Shown here: piece by piece, positions 15,152-24,709 of the stretch
How the letters are laid out: every line of letters starts with the position of its first letter
How positions within the stretch are numbered: position 1 is the first letter of the stretch
Source of the DNA: CAZMCH01 sp964564735
GTDB lineage: Bacteria; Poribacteria; DTPJ01
Reading direction: 5' to 3'
NCBI GenBank assembly: GCA_964564735.1
Contig: CAZMCH010000023.1
Span: 1 to 48,996, forward strand
Length of the DNA stretch: 48,996 bases
Translations under genes and position numbers: made by a program
The notes under the pieces: generated by a model
Databases searched by the model: none
What the model was told of the DNA's origin: nothing
The model's input: only the letters and a program-made list of their open reading frames with translations

Positions 15152-17047
15152 ATGGAAAAACTTAAAACAACAGCGGATCTGGAAGCGCTACGAAAGTCTT
15201 TATTAGAGGCTTATGATCCCAACAAGACCAGAGTTAGAATTTGTATGACTGGTTGTCGTGCCTTTGGTGCAGTTGAGGTTAGAGAAGCCCTAAAAAATGA
15301 AATTGAAAAACTCGGATTACAGGATAAAATTGAAATAATTGATACAGGTTGTCATGGCTTTTGTGCTGTTGCGCCTGTTATGGTTGTTGAACCACAGGGA
15401 ATATTTTATCATTCGATGACAGTTGATGATGTTCCTGAGATAGTGTCTGAAACTCTTGTAAAAGGAAATATTATTGATAGATTAATATATAAAGACCCTG
15501 TTACAGAGGAGAAATTCCCTTACGAAAAGGATGTTCCTTTCTACAAAGATCAGATCAAGGTTGTTCTCCGTAATTGTGGTAAGATCGATCCGAAAGACAT
15601 CATGCAATATATAGCCAGAGATGGTTATTCAGCAATCGCAAAAGTCTATACAGAAATGAAGCCAGAGGATGTAATTGAGACCGTAAAATCTGCTGGTCTT
15701 AGAGGTCGTGGAGGTGCAGGATTCCCAGCAGGTATGAAGTGGGGATTTGCCAGAGCTGCCAAAGGTGATAAAAAATATATCATCTGTAATGCAGATGAAG
15801 GCGACCCTGGGGCATTTATGGATAGAGCAGTTCTTGAAGGTGACCCACATACAGTTATAGAAGGTATGCTTATCGCTGCCTATGCTATTGGTGCTGACGA
15901 AGCATATATTTATGTTAGAGCAGAATATCCGATCGCTGTTGAGCATATTCATATAGCAGTCAAACAGGCAGAAGAACTTGGCTTGCTAGGTGACAATATT
16001 CTTGGTTCTGGTGTTAATTTCCATCTGCATATCAAAGAAGGTGCTGGAGCATTTGTTTGCGGAGAAGAAACTGCTTTGATGGCTTCGATTGAGGGTCGTC
16101 GTGGAATGCCAAGAATGAGACCGCCGTTCCCTGCTAATTCTGGATTGTGGGCAAAACCAACAAATATTAACAATGTCGAAACCTTTGCCAATGTTGCCCC
16201 GATAATCCTTAAAGGTTCTGATTGGTATGCTGCTATGGGAACAGAAAAAAGCAAGGGAACTAAGGCTTTTGCACTCGCTGGTAAGGTCAACAATACAGGT
16301 CTTATTGAAGTTCCAATGGGTATCACTATTAGAAAGATCGTGTTTGATATTGGTGGTGGTATCCCAAATGGAAAAGAATTTAAGGCGGTTCAAATTGGAG
16401 GTCCCTCTGGTGGTTGCTTAACAACACAGCATCTTGACTTAGGTGTTGATTATGATTCACTTACCGCTGCTGGGGCGATTGTCGGCTCTGGTGGTATGAT
16501 CGTTATGGACGAAGAAACCTGTATGGTTGATACCGCAAGATACTTTATGAACTTTGTGCAAAATGAATCATGCGGAAAATGTATCCCATGTAGAGTTGGA
16601 ACTAGAAGGATGTTAGAAATCCTAACCCGTATAACAGAAGGAAAAGGGAAAGATGAAGACCTTGATTTACTTTTGGAAATGGCACAACAAATAAAGGTTT
16701 CTTCACTCTGCGCACTTGGTCAGACAGCGCCAAACCCAGTTTTGACAACGATGCGATATTTCCGAGATGAATATGAATCGCATATTACTGGTGATTGCTG
16801 TCCTTCTCATGTTTGCACTGAATTGTTTGAATTCAGGATTGATGCGGAGGCATGTAAAGGTTGCGGATTATGTAAGAAACAATGCCCTGTGGAATGTATA
16901 TCAGGCGAAAGACGACAACCGCATGTAATTGATCCTGCTGTATGTATAAGATGCGGAGTTTGCTTTGATGTGTGTCCGTTTGATGCAATTTCAAAGACTC
17001 ATGAGCATCTATATAGATGGACATGCAAGGAAGAAGCACTTGCATAA
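15152..17047 (+). CDS. nuoF: NuoF-like NAD(P)H/FMN subunit with extra ferredoxin domains
   Basis: A 631-residue multidomain electron-transfer protein, like HndC or HydB of electron-bifurcating hydrogenases. Order: an N-terminal thioredoxin-like domain with four Cys (CMTGCRAFGA and TGCHGFCAVAPV), the NuoF NADH/FMN core (LRGRGGAGFPAGMKW, NADEGDPGAFMDR, GAGAFVCGEETALMASIEG), an SLBB part, the [4Fe-4S] site ESCGKCIPCRVGTRRM, and a C-terminal 2x[4Fe-4S] ferredoxin (CKGCGLCKKQCPVECISG and CIRCGVCFDVCPFDAI). All cluster ligands look intact. The ribosome site is TTGAGGAAAATTC. The fused ends are larger than complex I NuoF and point to a soluble hydrogenase- or formate-linked complex whose catalytic subunit is elsewhere. 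Confidence 0.93.
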   Translation: MEKLKTTADLEALRKSLLEAYDPNKTRVRICMTGCRAFGAVEVREALKNEIEKLGLQDKIEIIDTGCHGFCAVAPVMVVEPQGIFYHSMTVDDVPEIVSETLVKGNIIDRLIYKDPVTEEKFPYEKDVPFYKDQIKVVLRNCGKIDPKDIMQYIARDGYSAIAKVYTEMKPEDVIETVKSAGLRGRGGAGFPAGMKWGFARAAKGDKKYIICNADEGDPGAFMDRAVLEGDPHTVIEGMLIAAYAIGADEAYIYVRAEYPIAVEHIHIAVKQAEELGLLGDNILGSGVNFHLHIKEGAGAFVCGEETALMASIEGRRGMPRMRPPFPANSGLWAKPTNINNVETFANVAPIILKGSDWYAAMGTEKSKGTKAFALAGKVNNTGLIEVPMGITIRKIVFDIGGGIPNGKEFKAVQIGGPSGGCLTTQHLDLGVDYDSLTAAGAIVGSGGMIVMDEETCMVDTARYFMNFVQNESCGKCIPCRVGTRRMLEILTRITEGKGKDEDLDLLLEMAQQIKVSSLCALGQTAPNPVLTTMRYFRDEYESHITGDCCPSHVCTELFEFRIDAEACKGCGLCKKQCPVECISGERRQPHVIDPAVCIRCGVCFDVCPFDAISKTHEHLYRWTCKEEALA

Positions 17048-17156
17048 AAATATTTTCAAGAATAGGTAGTATTAGGAAAGATCATCCTATTTTTGAAATG
17101 TTTAGGTAATGATGCTATTTAAGCATATTTAAAACTAAATAAAAAACCATAAAAAC

Positions 17157-17195
17157 AAAAAGCCATAGGTGTTGCTTTATACTTATGGCTTTTTT
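17157..17195 (+). terminator. Intrinsic terminator after nuoF, or leader hairpin of the next gene
   Basis: AAAAAGCCATA (17157-17167) pairs with TATGGCTTTTTT (17184-17195), giving an 11-bp stem with a T-run. It lies 110 bases past nuoF and only 20 bases before the ATG at 17216. Confidence 0.75.
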
Positions 17196-17215
17196 GTCAA
17201 TAAGGGGGTTTAGTT

Positions 17216-17845
17216 ATGAAAAAACTATATAGTGTTGTGATAGCGATCATGTTGATAATAATTGCTTCATCAATTGCTTCTGCAGGTTTGGAATTGTCGT
17301 TTTATTTAGGTATGCGTGATGGCTCTAATCAATCAGATGGTGTAATTGTCAGATGGTATGTTGAGAAAAATAAAAAATCTGACATGATTTTTGAGCAACT
17401 TTGGAAAGAACAAAAATGGTCGGATTTGTTTGTTGTTGATCTCAATTCTTGGGGAAATGAAACTGTAACTCTTAATATGACGACAGACCCCGGACAGGCA
17501 AGAAATACTGGTTGGGACTGGATACTTATCGCAGAGCCAAAAGTTACTTCCAATGGAAATATGGTATATGATTTTGCACAAGCAGTATCGGAAGGTAAGG
17601 TAAAACTAAGCATGATGCTTGATGGTGATAAGGTTGAGACAGAAGGACTTGGTTTTGGTGCAAATTGCACACAAGCAGAAGCTGGCGCTGTTGGAGGTGT
17701 TACCAAACCAAAAGCATATATGCAGCATCCACCATGGAACGGAAGGACAGGAAATACAATAGCGAGGTTTGAGTTACAATTACCTGCGTCAGTAAAGCGG
17801 ATAGGTAATGTTTCAGCTACATGGGGGCAGATAAAAATCCAATAA
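17216..17845 (+). CDS. Secreted beta-sandwich-like protein with TWG tail
   Basis: A 209-residue exported protein with signal peptide LYSVVIAIMLIIIASSIASA. The body reads LELSFYLGMRDGSNQSDGVI, then MIFEQLWKEQKWSDLFVVDL, then ETVTLNMTTDPGQ and WDWILIAEPKV. That is the order seen in NPCBM-like carbohydrate-binding jelly rolls, in which a vDL...G...v.l..t..g....D...W..P pattern recurs. It ends VSATWGQIKIQ, the shared tail. AAGGGGG lies upstream as a ribosome site, directly behind the 17157-17195 hairpin. The alpha-galactosidase gene follows after 48 bases, so the two may serve the same glycan, but this is inferred from position only. Confidence 0.8.
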   Translation: MKKLYSVVIAIMLIIIASSIASAGLELSFYLGMRDGSNQSDGVIVRWYVEKNKKSDMIFEQLWKEQKWSDLFVVDLNSWGNETVTLNMTTDPGQARNTGWDWILIAEPKVTSNGNMVYDFAQAVSEGKVKLSMMLDGDKVETEGLGFGANCTQAEAGAVGGVTKPKAYMQHPPWNGRTGNTIARFELQLPASVKRIGNVSATWGQIKIQ

Positions 17846-17893
17846 AAGCATTTTTTTACATTTTTTATCAGAAATTTCAAGGAGATTTAAATA

Positions 17894-20371
17894 ATGTATA
17901 TAATTCCATTTTCACTGATGTTAATTCCGCTTATTATCACCCATACAGAAAAAACTGTAAATTCTCAACAGCAGTATTGGCAGGAAGATGTTTTAAGTAT
18001 GCCCTATGGACAAGCAGGTGAAAAAAATTTTCCTACGATACTTTTGATCAGGCAGGATTATGAAGAACTGGAATTTGGTAAATCAGTTATTAAAACTCCA
18101 ATGAAGATCGGAAGTCAAAACTTTCAGCATGGGCTTGGAACTCACTCAATCAGTCATATTAGGGTTTATTCGCCTGATCCAATAAAGCATTTCTCTTCAT
18201 GGATCGGTGTTGATAATAATGTTAGAACACAAGATGGAAATGGATCGGTTACATTCTCCATTGAAATAGACGGAAAGGAAATCTATCACTCAAAGGTTTT
18301 TCGTGGCAGAGATGAACCAGAAAAAATCGATATCGATATTGATAATGCAAAGATTATTGATCTTAAAGTTGGTAATGCAGGCGATGGACCTGCATGTGAT
18401 CATGCGAATTGGGCAGAGGCAAAAATCATAACAAATGAGGGAAAATCAATGTATCTTGACGAATTAAGGATGGATTTTTCAAAGATTAATTTTTCAAAAT
18501 ATCCGTTTTCATTCACCTATGGTCAAAAACTAAGTGATGAAATATTAGACTCATGGAAAAAGGAAATATCAACAAGCGAACTAGATAAAGACAGAACAAA
18601 GATAATCAAATCATGGACGGATTCTCAAACAGGGCTTAAAATAACATTTGAGGCGATAAAATACAATGATTATCCTGCTCTGGACTGGGTTATATATCTG
18701 GAAAATACTGGCGATAATGATACGCCAATTATCAAAGACCTTAAATCATTGGACATTACCCTTAATTCTCCGATCAGCGGAAAAACGCCTTATATATTGC
18801 ACAAAACCAACGGTTCGCCATCAGACCCAACAGATTTTGAGGTTAGCACAGTTGTTATTGATAATGAGAATTCCGAAAGTATGGGCGGAGGCGGAGGAAG
18901 ATCATCAAACAAGGATTTTCCATTCTTTAAGGTTGAAAGCAAAGAAGGTTCATACATAATAGCTGTTGGTTGGTCGGGTCAATGGCAGTCTGATTTGAGA
19001 TGTATTGATAATAAGAGCCTTAATATAACAGCAGGTCTCGAAAAGACAAATTTCTTGCTTCATCCCAAAGAAAAAGTCCGATCACCAAGAATGTTAATAA
19101 TGTATTGGGATGGAGATACTGTTGAGAGCAATGCACAATTCCGTCAGCTAATATATAAGCACTACACAGCAGAACGAGATAATAAAAAAATACAGCCGAT
19201 CCTTTTTTGTAATACCTGCTTTACTCGTGGTGGAGGCTGGTTGAATGAGTGTAATGCAGAAAATCAGATTTCATTGATAAAGGCTTATGCTCCATTAGGT
19301 TTGGAAGCACTTATAACAGATGCAGGATGGTTTGAGGGAGGTTGGCCTGCTGGCGCTGGCAATTGGAATCCAAGAAAAGACGCATATCCAGATGGTATGG
19401 GTCCTGTTGCTCTATCAGCAAAAGAAAATGGCATGGTTTATGGGCTATGGTTTGAACCAGAGAGGGTCGTTGCCGGAACATGGCTACACAAAAACCATCC
19501 CGAATGGCTTTTATCAAGCACTGATCATCCACAGGATACTTATTTGTTAAACTTTGCATTACCAGAAGTTCGTGAATATATGTTTAATATCGTTAAGGGC
19601 TTTATGGAATTGACTGGGTTTAGGTTCTATCGTCAGGATTTCAATATGGATCCCCTTCCCTATTGGAGATACAGCGATCTACCTGATCGTCAGGGCATAT
19701 CAGAAATGAAATATATCGAAGGTCTTTATGAATACTGGGATATGATTGCGGAGGCATGGCAGGACAGCATCCGAGAGGAATGTGCAAGCGGAGGAAGGCG
19801 CATCGATCTTGAAACCATAATGCGTATGCACATACACCAAAAAACAGACTATTGGTTTGATGATGATGTCGATCAGGCGAGTCTTTGGGGAATGAGTCAA
19901 TATTTGCCAAATAGCACTTTTGTTGCACATCTTAATCGTATGGATGATTATTCTTTTCATTCTACATTGGCTTCATCACTTTGTATGGGCTGGATCACTG
20001 ATGCCCCAGATTTTGACTTTGTAAGAGGGAAAAAATTACTTGATCTATATCTTGAGGTTCGCCATCTACTTATTGGGGCATGGTATCCGCTTTTGCCATA
20101 TACAAGGGATAAGGTTGCTTGGATGGCTTCACAATATCATCGTGATGACCTGCAAGAAGGCATAGTGCTTGCATTCCGTCATTCAGAAAGCCCTTATAAA
20201 TCCGTTGAGCTTTCCTTGAGAAGCCTTGATCCGAATACGGAATATAAGCTTATTCATACAATATCAGGCGAAGAACAAATAATAAAAGGCTTTGAATTGA
20301 TGAAGGGTCTTGTAATTACAATCCCTGAAAAACGCAAATCAGAACTTATAATATATCGCAAAAAGATTTAG
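17894..20371 (+). CDS. NPCBM domain plus GH36-type alpha-galactosidase
   Basis: An 825-residue glycoside hydrolase. Residues about 55-185 are an NPCBM domain (GSQNFQHGLGTHSISHIRVY, then WIGVDNNVRTQDGNGSVTF and IDLKVGNAGDGPACDHANWA). A beta-sandwich follows, then a GH36/clan-D TIM barrel: EALITDAGWFEGGW, YGLWFEPERV, the probable nucleophile Asp582 in RFYRQDFN, and the probable acid/base Asp638 in ECASGGRRIDLE. A C-terminal beta domain ends the protein. The substrate would be alpha-galactosides such as raffinose-type sugars or algal/plant galactans. A short hydrophobic start (IIPFSLMLIPLIIT) may be a signal peptide, but no lipobox is seen. GGAG lies about ten bases before the ATG. It lacks the TWG tail. 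Confidence 0.9.
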   Translation: MYIIPFSLMLIPLIITHTEKTVNSQQQYWQEDVLSMPYGQAGEKNFPTILLIRQDYEELEFGKSVIKTPMKIGSQNFQHGLGTHSISHIRVYSPDPIKHFSSWIGVDNNVRTQDGNGSVTFSIEIDGKEIYHSKVFRGRDEPEKIDIDIDNAKIIDLKVGNAGDGPACDHANWAEAKIITNEGKSMYLDELRMDFSKINFSKYPFSFTYGQKLSDEILDSWKKEISTSELDKDRTKIIKSWTDSQTGLKITFEAIKYNDYPALDWVIYLENTGDNDTPIIKDLKSLDITLNSPISGKTPYILHKTNGSPSDPTDFEVSTVVIDNENSESMGGGGGRSSNKDFPFFKVESKEGSYIIAVGWSGQWQSDLRCIDNKSLNITAGLEKTNFLLHPKEKVRSPRMLIMYWDGDTVESNAQFRQLIYKHYTAERDNKKIQPILFCNTCFTRGGGWLNECNAENQISLIKAYAPLGLEALITDAGWFEGGWPAGAGNWNPRKDAYPDGMGPVALSAKENGMVYGLWFEPERVVAGTWLHKNHPEWLLSSTDHPQDTYLLNFALPEVREYMFNIVKGFMELTGFRFYRQDFNMDPLPYWRYSDLPDRQGISEMKYIEGLYEYWDMIAEAWQDSIREECASGGRRIDLETIMRMHIHQKTDYWFDDDVDQASLWGMSQYLPNSTFVAHLNRMDDYSFHSTLASSLCMGWITDAPDFDFVRGKKLLDLYLEVRHLLIGAWYPLLPYTRDKVAWMASQYHRDDLQEGIVLAFRHSESPYKSVELSLRSLDPNTEYKLIHTISGEEQIIKGFELMKGLVITIPEKRKSELIIYRKKI

Positions 20372-20398
20372 GAATAAGACTTTTTTAGGTGAAAAATA

Positions 20399-21223
20399 AT
20401 GAAAATAAAAACATTAGTGGAAAATACATCAAATATGCCTGATCTAATTGCTGAACATGGTCTTTCATTTCTGATTGAGACTGAAAACGAATCTTTGATT
20501 TTTGATACTGGACAGGGAAATGCACTCCTGCATAATATCTCAAAGATGAATATTGACCTAATGAAAGTGAATAAAATAATATTAAGTCATGGTCATTATG
20601 ATCATACTGGAGGACTAGACAAAGCTATTAGTGTATTCATGGATATAGCGGTATATGGTCATCCAGACATATTCACAAAAAAGTATTCAACAAGCAAAGA
20701 TAGAAAAAGGTATATTGGAATACCATTTGACAAAGATTATTATAGGGAGATGGGAGTAAGATGGCATCTTGATAGCACACCGATTCAGATTAATAATCAA
20801 ATAAGGACAACAGGCGAAATAAGAAGGCAAACCGACTATGAGAATATCTCAGATAATTTATGTGTTATAAATAATGGGATATGTGAAATTGATCCTCTAC
20901 TTGATGATCTATCGCTTATAGTTAATACATCAAAAGGTATTTCTGTAATATTGGGCTGTTGTCATTCTGGGATTATTAATACGCTTATGCAAGTCAAGGA
21001 AATGACTAATGATGCCCCTATCTATGCGATTATAGGAGGTATTCATCTTATTGGCGCATCAGACGAAAGAATAAACAGAACGATTGATGCTCTGACAAGA
21101 TTTGATATACAAAAAATGGCATTATGTCATTGCACAGGTTTTAAGGCGATGGCAAGGCTTTATAGTGCATTTGGAGATAGACTCATTATCAATAATGTTG
21201 GAATGGAAATAGAATTAGATTAG
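20399..21223 (+). CDS. MBL-fold protein of the dihydropterin-ribofuranosylaminobenzene phosphate synthase-like type
   Basis: A 274-residue metallo-beta-lactamase-fold protein. The metal motif is LSHGHYDHTGGL; later residues are in VILGCCHSGIINTL, IGGIHLIGAS and ALCHCTGFKA. That order (GCCHSG and GGxHL and CHCTG) is typical of the subgroup named after archaeal MJ0301, annotated as 7,8-dihydropterin-6-methyl-4-(beta-D-ribofuranosyl)-aminobenzene-5'-phosphate synthase. Bacterial members are common and mostly untested, so the methanopterin role should not be assumed. AGGTG lies close to the ATG, 27 bases after the alpha-galactosidase gene. Confidence 0.85.
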   Translation: MKIKTLVENTSNMPDLIAEHGLSFLIETENESLIFDTGQGNALLHNISKMNIDLMKVNKIILSHGHYDHTGGLDKAISVFMDIAVYGHPDIFTKKYSTSKDRKRYIGIPFDKDYYREMGVRWHLDSTPIQINNQIRTTGEIRRQTDYENISDNLCVINNGICEIDPLLDDLSLIVNTSKGISVILGCCHSGIINTLMQVKEMTNDAPIYAIIGGIHLIGASDERINRTIDALTRFDIQKMALCHCTGFKAMARLYSAFGDRLIINNVGMEIELD

Positions 21224-21251
21224 GTTGGATAACACACAAAATAATTCATCT

Positions 21252-21277
21252 GTATCTATTAATAAAGAGATACTTTT
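21252..21277 (+). terminator. Weak hairpin with T-run between the MBL and MOSC genes
   Basis: GTATCT (21252-21257) pairs with AGATAC (21268-21273), followed by TTTT. The stem is only six AT-rich pairs, so at most it would reduce read-through. Confidence 0.3.
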
Positions 21278-21295
21278 AATAAAAGGTGTAATAGA

Positions 21296-21733
21296 ATGAA
21301 AGCAGAAGTATTAGCAGTATCAATAAGCAAAACAAAGGGCGTAAGAAAGGAAAATATTCCTGAAGGTGTTTTTATTGAAAACTTCGGTCTAAAAGATGAT
21401 GCCCATGCCGGAAATTGGCACAGACAAGTCAGTCTTCTAGCGATAGAAAGCATAGAAAAGGTGAAGGCTAAGGGTTTGGATGTCGAACCCGGTGATTTTG
21501 CTGAAAATATCACAACAAAAGGAATAGACCTTCCAAGCCTACCCATTGGAACGCAAATGAAAGTCGGCGATGAAGTCTTAATGGAAGTTACACAGATAGG
21601 AAAAAAGTGTCATACTGGATGTGAAATATATAAACTAACGGGTGATTGTGTTATGCCAAGAGAAGGTATTTTCACAAAGGTTATCAAAGGTGGAAAGATC
21701 AAAAAAGGCGATCCAATATCAATAATTGAATGA
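21296..21733 (+). CDS. MOSC domain protein
   Basis: A 145-residue single-domain MOSC protein, the sulfur-carrying or molybdenum-cofactor-binding domain found at the end of Moco sulfurases and in YiiM. The family order is visible: VSISKTKGVRKENIPEG, then GLKDDAHAGNWHRQVSLLA, GDFAENITTKGIDLPSLPIG, VTQIGKKCHTGCEIY and MPREGIFTKVIKGGKIKKGD. The Cys in KKCHTGC matches the conserved cysteine thought to carry sulfur. No other molybdopterin gene is nearby. AAAGGTG lies 11 bases before the ATG. Confidence 0.92.
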   Translation: MKAEVLAVSISKTKGVRKENIPEGVFIENFGLKDDAHAGNWHRQVSLLAIESIEKVKAKGLDVEPGDFAENITTKGIDLPSLPIGTQMKVGDEVLMEVTQIGKKCHTGCEIYKLTGDCVMPREGIFTKVIKGGKIKKGDPISIIE

Positions 21734-21770
21734 AAAACAAAGTTATAATTGACAGAAAAGAGGTGTAAAT

Positions 21771-23648
21771 ATGCAAAATTATAAAATCATATCATTTATA
21801 GTATTAATGGCGATTATAGCGTATTCATCTGGTTGTGCAACAAGCAAACCAATAACAAATGAAAAACCTTTGCCAATGCCAACAGTGCATAAGGAAGTTG
21901 CATTACCAGAATCGGAACTAGCTATTAAAGTAACGCCTGAAGCTGTTGAAGAATATGCAAAAATACACCAAATATCCGATCTTAAAGAAGCTGAACGCAG
22001 ACTTAAAAATCCTGAATATGCAAAGGCAAACCCATATAGACCAACTGATGAAGATATTGAATATTACGAAAGAGAATTCATGGAAAAAATATATCCTGAT
22101 TTCAAAAGATTGGCGGAAAAAGAAGGCTTCAAAAGGGCGAGAAGCATGTATATGAATAATCCCCCAGCAGGACCAGGTAGTTTTTGGATCGGTTCACGCA
22201 GATATGGTGCAGTTATGCAGTCATTTGCAACACAGGCTGGAAAGCAATCTGCAACAGGAGAAACAACAGCATTGCTTGAAGAAGACCCAGCAACAACTAA
22301 CTATAAAGAAGGTATGTTTTTTTATGGTAGAGGTGAACTTGATAAAGCAATCGATTATATGGAAAAAGCTATTAGCTTTAAGCCTGATTCTCCTACATTT
22401 CATTATAATATAGGCATTATGTATATGGAAAAAGATGATACAGCAAAAGCGATCCAGTCATTTCAAAAAACTATTGCCATTATAAAGTCAACAGGATATT
22501 CAAATGTAAATCTTAAGCTATATCCAGAGGCATTTTTAGGTGCATCAACAAATCTTGGAATGTTATATACACGTATTGGACTATATAATCAGGCTGTTGA
22601 GGTATTAAGTGAAGCAGTAAAATTTAAGCCAGATGATATTGACGCTAACAAAAATCTAGCCATAACATATTATACAATGGGTGATATGAATAATGCAAGC
22701 AAGCAGATGGCTAAATATCTCGAGCTTGAGCCTAATAATACAGATGCACATAATAATCTAGGGCTTATATTCTTCAAGAAAAAAGAATATGAATCGGCTG
22801 TTACCGAATTCAAAAAGGCAAGAGAAATAAATCCAAATAATAAACAATATGCCTATAATGAGGGTTTGGCTCTTATTGAGCTTGGGCGTAATGAAGAGGC
22901 TGTATCTGCATTTAAGTCTGCATCAGGTCTTGAAGATGGTCAAGAGATGCGTCAAAAATTTATTAAAGAATTTGAGGCAAATAAATGGCGTGAATTATAT
23001 AATCTTGGACATTCTGCGATGGAGCTTGGTAACTACAGACAGGCAATAGAACATTATAAATCAGTTATTGAAATAAAGCCCGATATGTTAGAAGCTTATG
23101 TCAATCTAGGTTATTGCTATAGAGAGATCGGAGATAAAGAAAATCAAATTTATTATTTTGAAAAAGCATTAGAATTATCACCTAATTCTGCTGACATCAA
23201 TTATAATCTTGGTCTTGCATATTATGATTCCAAATCATTCCAACAGGCGATTGAGAGATTTAAAAAGGTTGTTGAGTTAAATCCTTCTTCCAAAGAAGCA
23301 TATTTTAGTCTTGGAACATCTCATTATAATATCGGAAATTATACGGAATCTGCAAAGGCATTTGAGAATACAGTCAAATTATCACCAAATTGGTTTGAGG
23401 CTAGGCTAAATCTCGGCAGTAGTTATCTAAAGATTGGTAAAAATAAGGAAGCAAAAGAACAATTTATAGAAGCGGTCAAGCTATCACCAAAATCAGCAGA
23501 AGCCCATTATAGCTTAGGAATCGCTTATATGAAGGATACTCAATATGTAGAAGCCGAAGAGATGTTTAAAAAGGCATTAGAAATAAATCCGGGACATAGA
23601 ATGGCAAGATCAATGATGAGAGAGATTGAATCATATATGGGTAAATAA
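21771..23648 (+). CDS. Lipoprotein with tandem TPR repeats
   Basis: A 625-residue protein with a lipoprotein signal peptide (IVLMAIIAYSSGC, lipidation Cys about residue 22), a linker of about 160 residues rich in charged residues, and then at least ten tetratricopeptide repeats of 34 residues from about residue 178 to the end. Typical units read AYVNLGYCYREIGDKENQIY, and A at TPR position 8 with P at position 32 recurs (ALELSPNS, KVVELNPSS, KAVKLSPK). Such proteins serve as scaffolds for outer-membrane or periplasmic complexes, or resemble PilF/Ycf3-type chaperones. A ribosome site AAAAGAGGTG precedes it. No specific partner is indicated by neighbours. Confidence 0.88.
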   Translation: MQNYKIISFIVLMAIIAYSSGCATSKPITNEKPLPMPTVHKEVALPESELAIKVTPEAVEEYAKIHQISDLKEAERRLKNPEYAKANPYRPTDEDIEYYEREFMEKIYPDFKRLAEKEGFKRARSMYMNNPPAGPGSFWIGSRRYGAVMQSFATQAGKQSATGETTALLEEDPATTNYKEGMFFYGRGELDKAIDYMEKAISFKPDSPTFHYNIGIMYMEKDDTAKAIQSFQKTIAIIKSTGYSNVNLKLYPEAFLGASTNLGMLYTRIGLYNQAVEVLSEAVKFKPDDIDANKNLAITYYTMGDMNNASKQMAKYLELEPNNTDAHNNLGLIFFKKKEYESAVTEFKKAREINPNNKQYAYNEGLALIELGRNEEAVSAFKSASGLEDGQEMRQKFIKEFEANKWRELYNLGHSAMELGNYRQAIEHYKSVIEIKPDMLEAYVNLGYCYREIGDKENQIYYFEKALELSPNSADINYNLGLAYYDSKSFQQAIERFKKVVELNPSSKEAYFSLGTSHYNIGNYTESAKAFENTVKLSPNWFEARLNLGSSYLKIGKNKEAKEQFIEAVKLSPKSAEAHYSLGIAYMKDTQYVEAEEMFKKALEINPGHRMARSMMREIESYMGK

Positions 23649-23692
23649 TTTAGGTTTTTACATAATTATTTTTCAGCGATTGCTAAAAGACT

Positions 23693-24673
23693 TTAAAATA
23701 AACTATATTTTTCTAGTTTGCGATAGACAGTAGCACGATTTATTCCCAAAGCATCAGCAACAAGCTGAATATTGTTTCCCGTAATTCTCATTGCATTTAT
23801 AAGAGCCTGTTTTTCTATCTCAGCAAGAGATAATATACTATCTGTGTTTATATAACAAATTGAGGATGAATATAATTCTTTATTCAATATCTTTTTTGGT
23901 AGGCTTAATACTTGAATCTCTTCTGATTTTTCTAATTTAACAGCATTTTTTATAACTTCTTCTAATTCATCAAGATTTCTTGGCCATTTATATTCAATTA
24001 ATAATTTCATCGCATCATCGGAAATTCCTTTTATTACCTTTTTTTGCCTTTTTGATGCAATATCAAGAATTCTCTTTGCAAAGATTTCTATATCATGAAT
24101 ACTTTCTCTTAATGGTGGTATATATATGGGAAATACTGCAATGCGATAGTATAGGTCTTTGCGAAATTTTCCGTTTTTGACATTTGATTCGATATTATTA
24201 CTTGCTGTTGCAATTATGCGCACATCGATTGGAATTACCTTATTTCTGTTAATACAATGAAACTCACTATTTTGAATAATCTGCAATAAATGGTACTGAA
24301 ATTTTTCTGGCATTTCATCTATATCATTTAGTAATATTGTTCCACCATTAGCCTGCTCAAGTTTTCCAATTCTATTAGATTCTGAATTTCCATCATTTTG
24401 CCCGAAAAATTCATTTTTCAAAGATTTTATATTTATATGACCGAGATTTATGGTAATAAATTTATTATTCTTTCTTAAACTATTATTATGGATAAGTCTG
24501 GCAAAAACAGGCTTCCATGTCCCAGCTTCACCAGTGATCATAACAGGCATATCAGTAGGAGATACGCAAGAAATAAGTGGATGAATATGACGGAGTATAT
24601 TACTGTCTGTCAATATTCTATTATAAAAATTACTGTTAAAAAATCTCTTTGGATTATCATCAATAATTGGCAT
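23693..24673 (-). CDS. AAA+ and Fis-type HTH regulator without GAFTGA
   Basis: A 326-residue protein of the sigma54-activator family (AAA+ domain plus Fis-type helix-turn-helix), with no receiver or sensor domain ahead. Walker A reads GEAGTWKP at about residues 48-55 where the family has GESGTGKE. The GAFTGA loop that contacts sigma54 is absent: after FFGQ the text is NDGNSESNRIGKLEQANGG. Walker B is LLND instead of FLDE. The arginine region (FRKDLYYRIAVFPIYIPPLRE) and the final HTH (ADALGINRATVYRKLEKY) are well kept. Start: the ATG at 24673; the frame also extends to a TTG at 24709. ATP hydrolysis and sigma54 activation look unlikely, so it may bind DNA as a repressor or act with sigma70. 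It is convergent with the TPR gene. Confidence 0.85.
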   Translation of the reverse strand: MPIIDDNPKRFFNSNFYNRILTDSNILRHIHPLISCVSPTDMPVMITGEAGTWKPVFARLIHNNSLRKNNKFITINLGHINIKSLKNEFFGQNDGNSESNRIGKLEQANGGTILLNDIDEMPEKFQYHLLQIIQNSEFHCINRNKVIPIDVRIIATASNNIESNVKNGKFRKDLYYRIAVFPIYIPPLRESIHDIEIFAKRILDIASKRQKKVIKGISDDAMKLLIEYKWPRNLDELEEVIKNAVKLEKSEEIQVLSLPKKILNKELYSSSICYINTDSILSLAEIEKQALINAMRITGNNIQLVADALGINRATVYRKLEKYSLF

Positions 24674-24709
24674 TTTATTATACTTGCTCCAATGAACTGT
24701 TCTCCCCAA

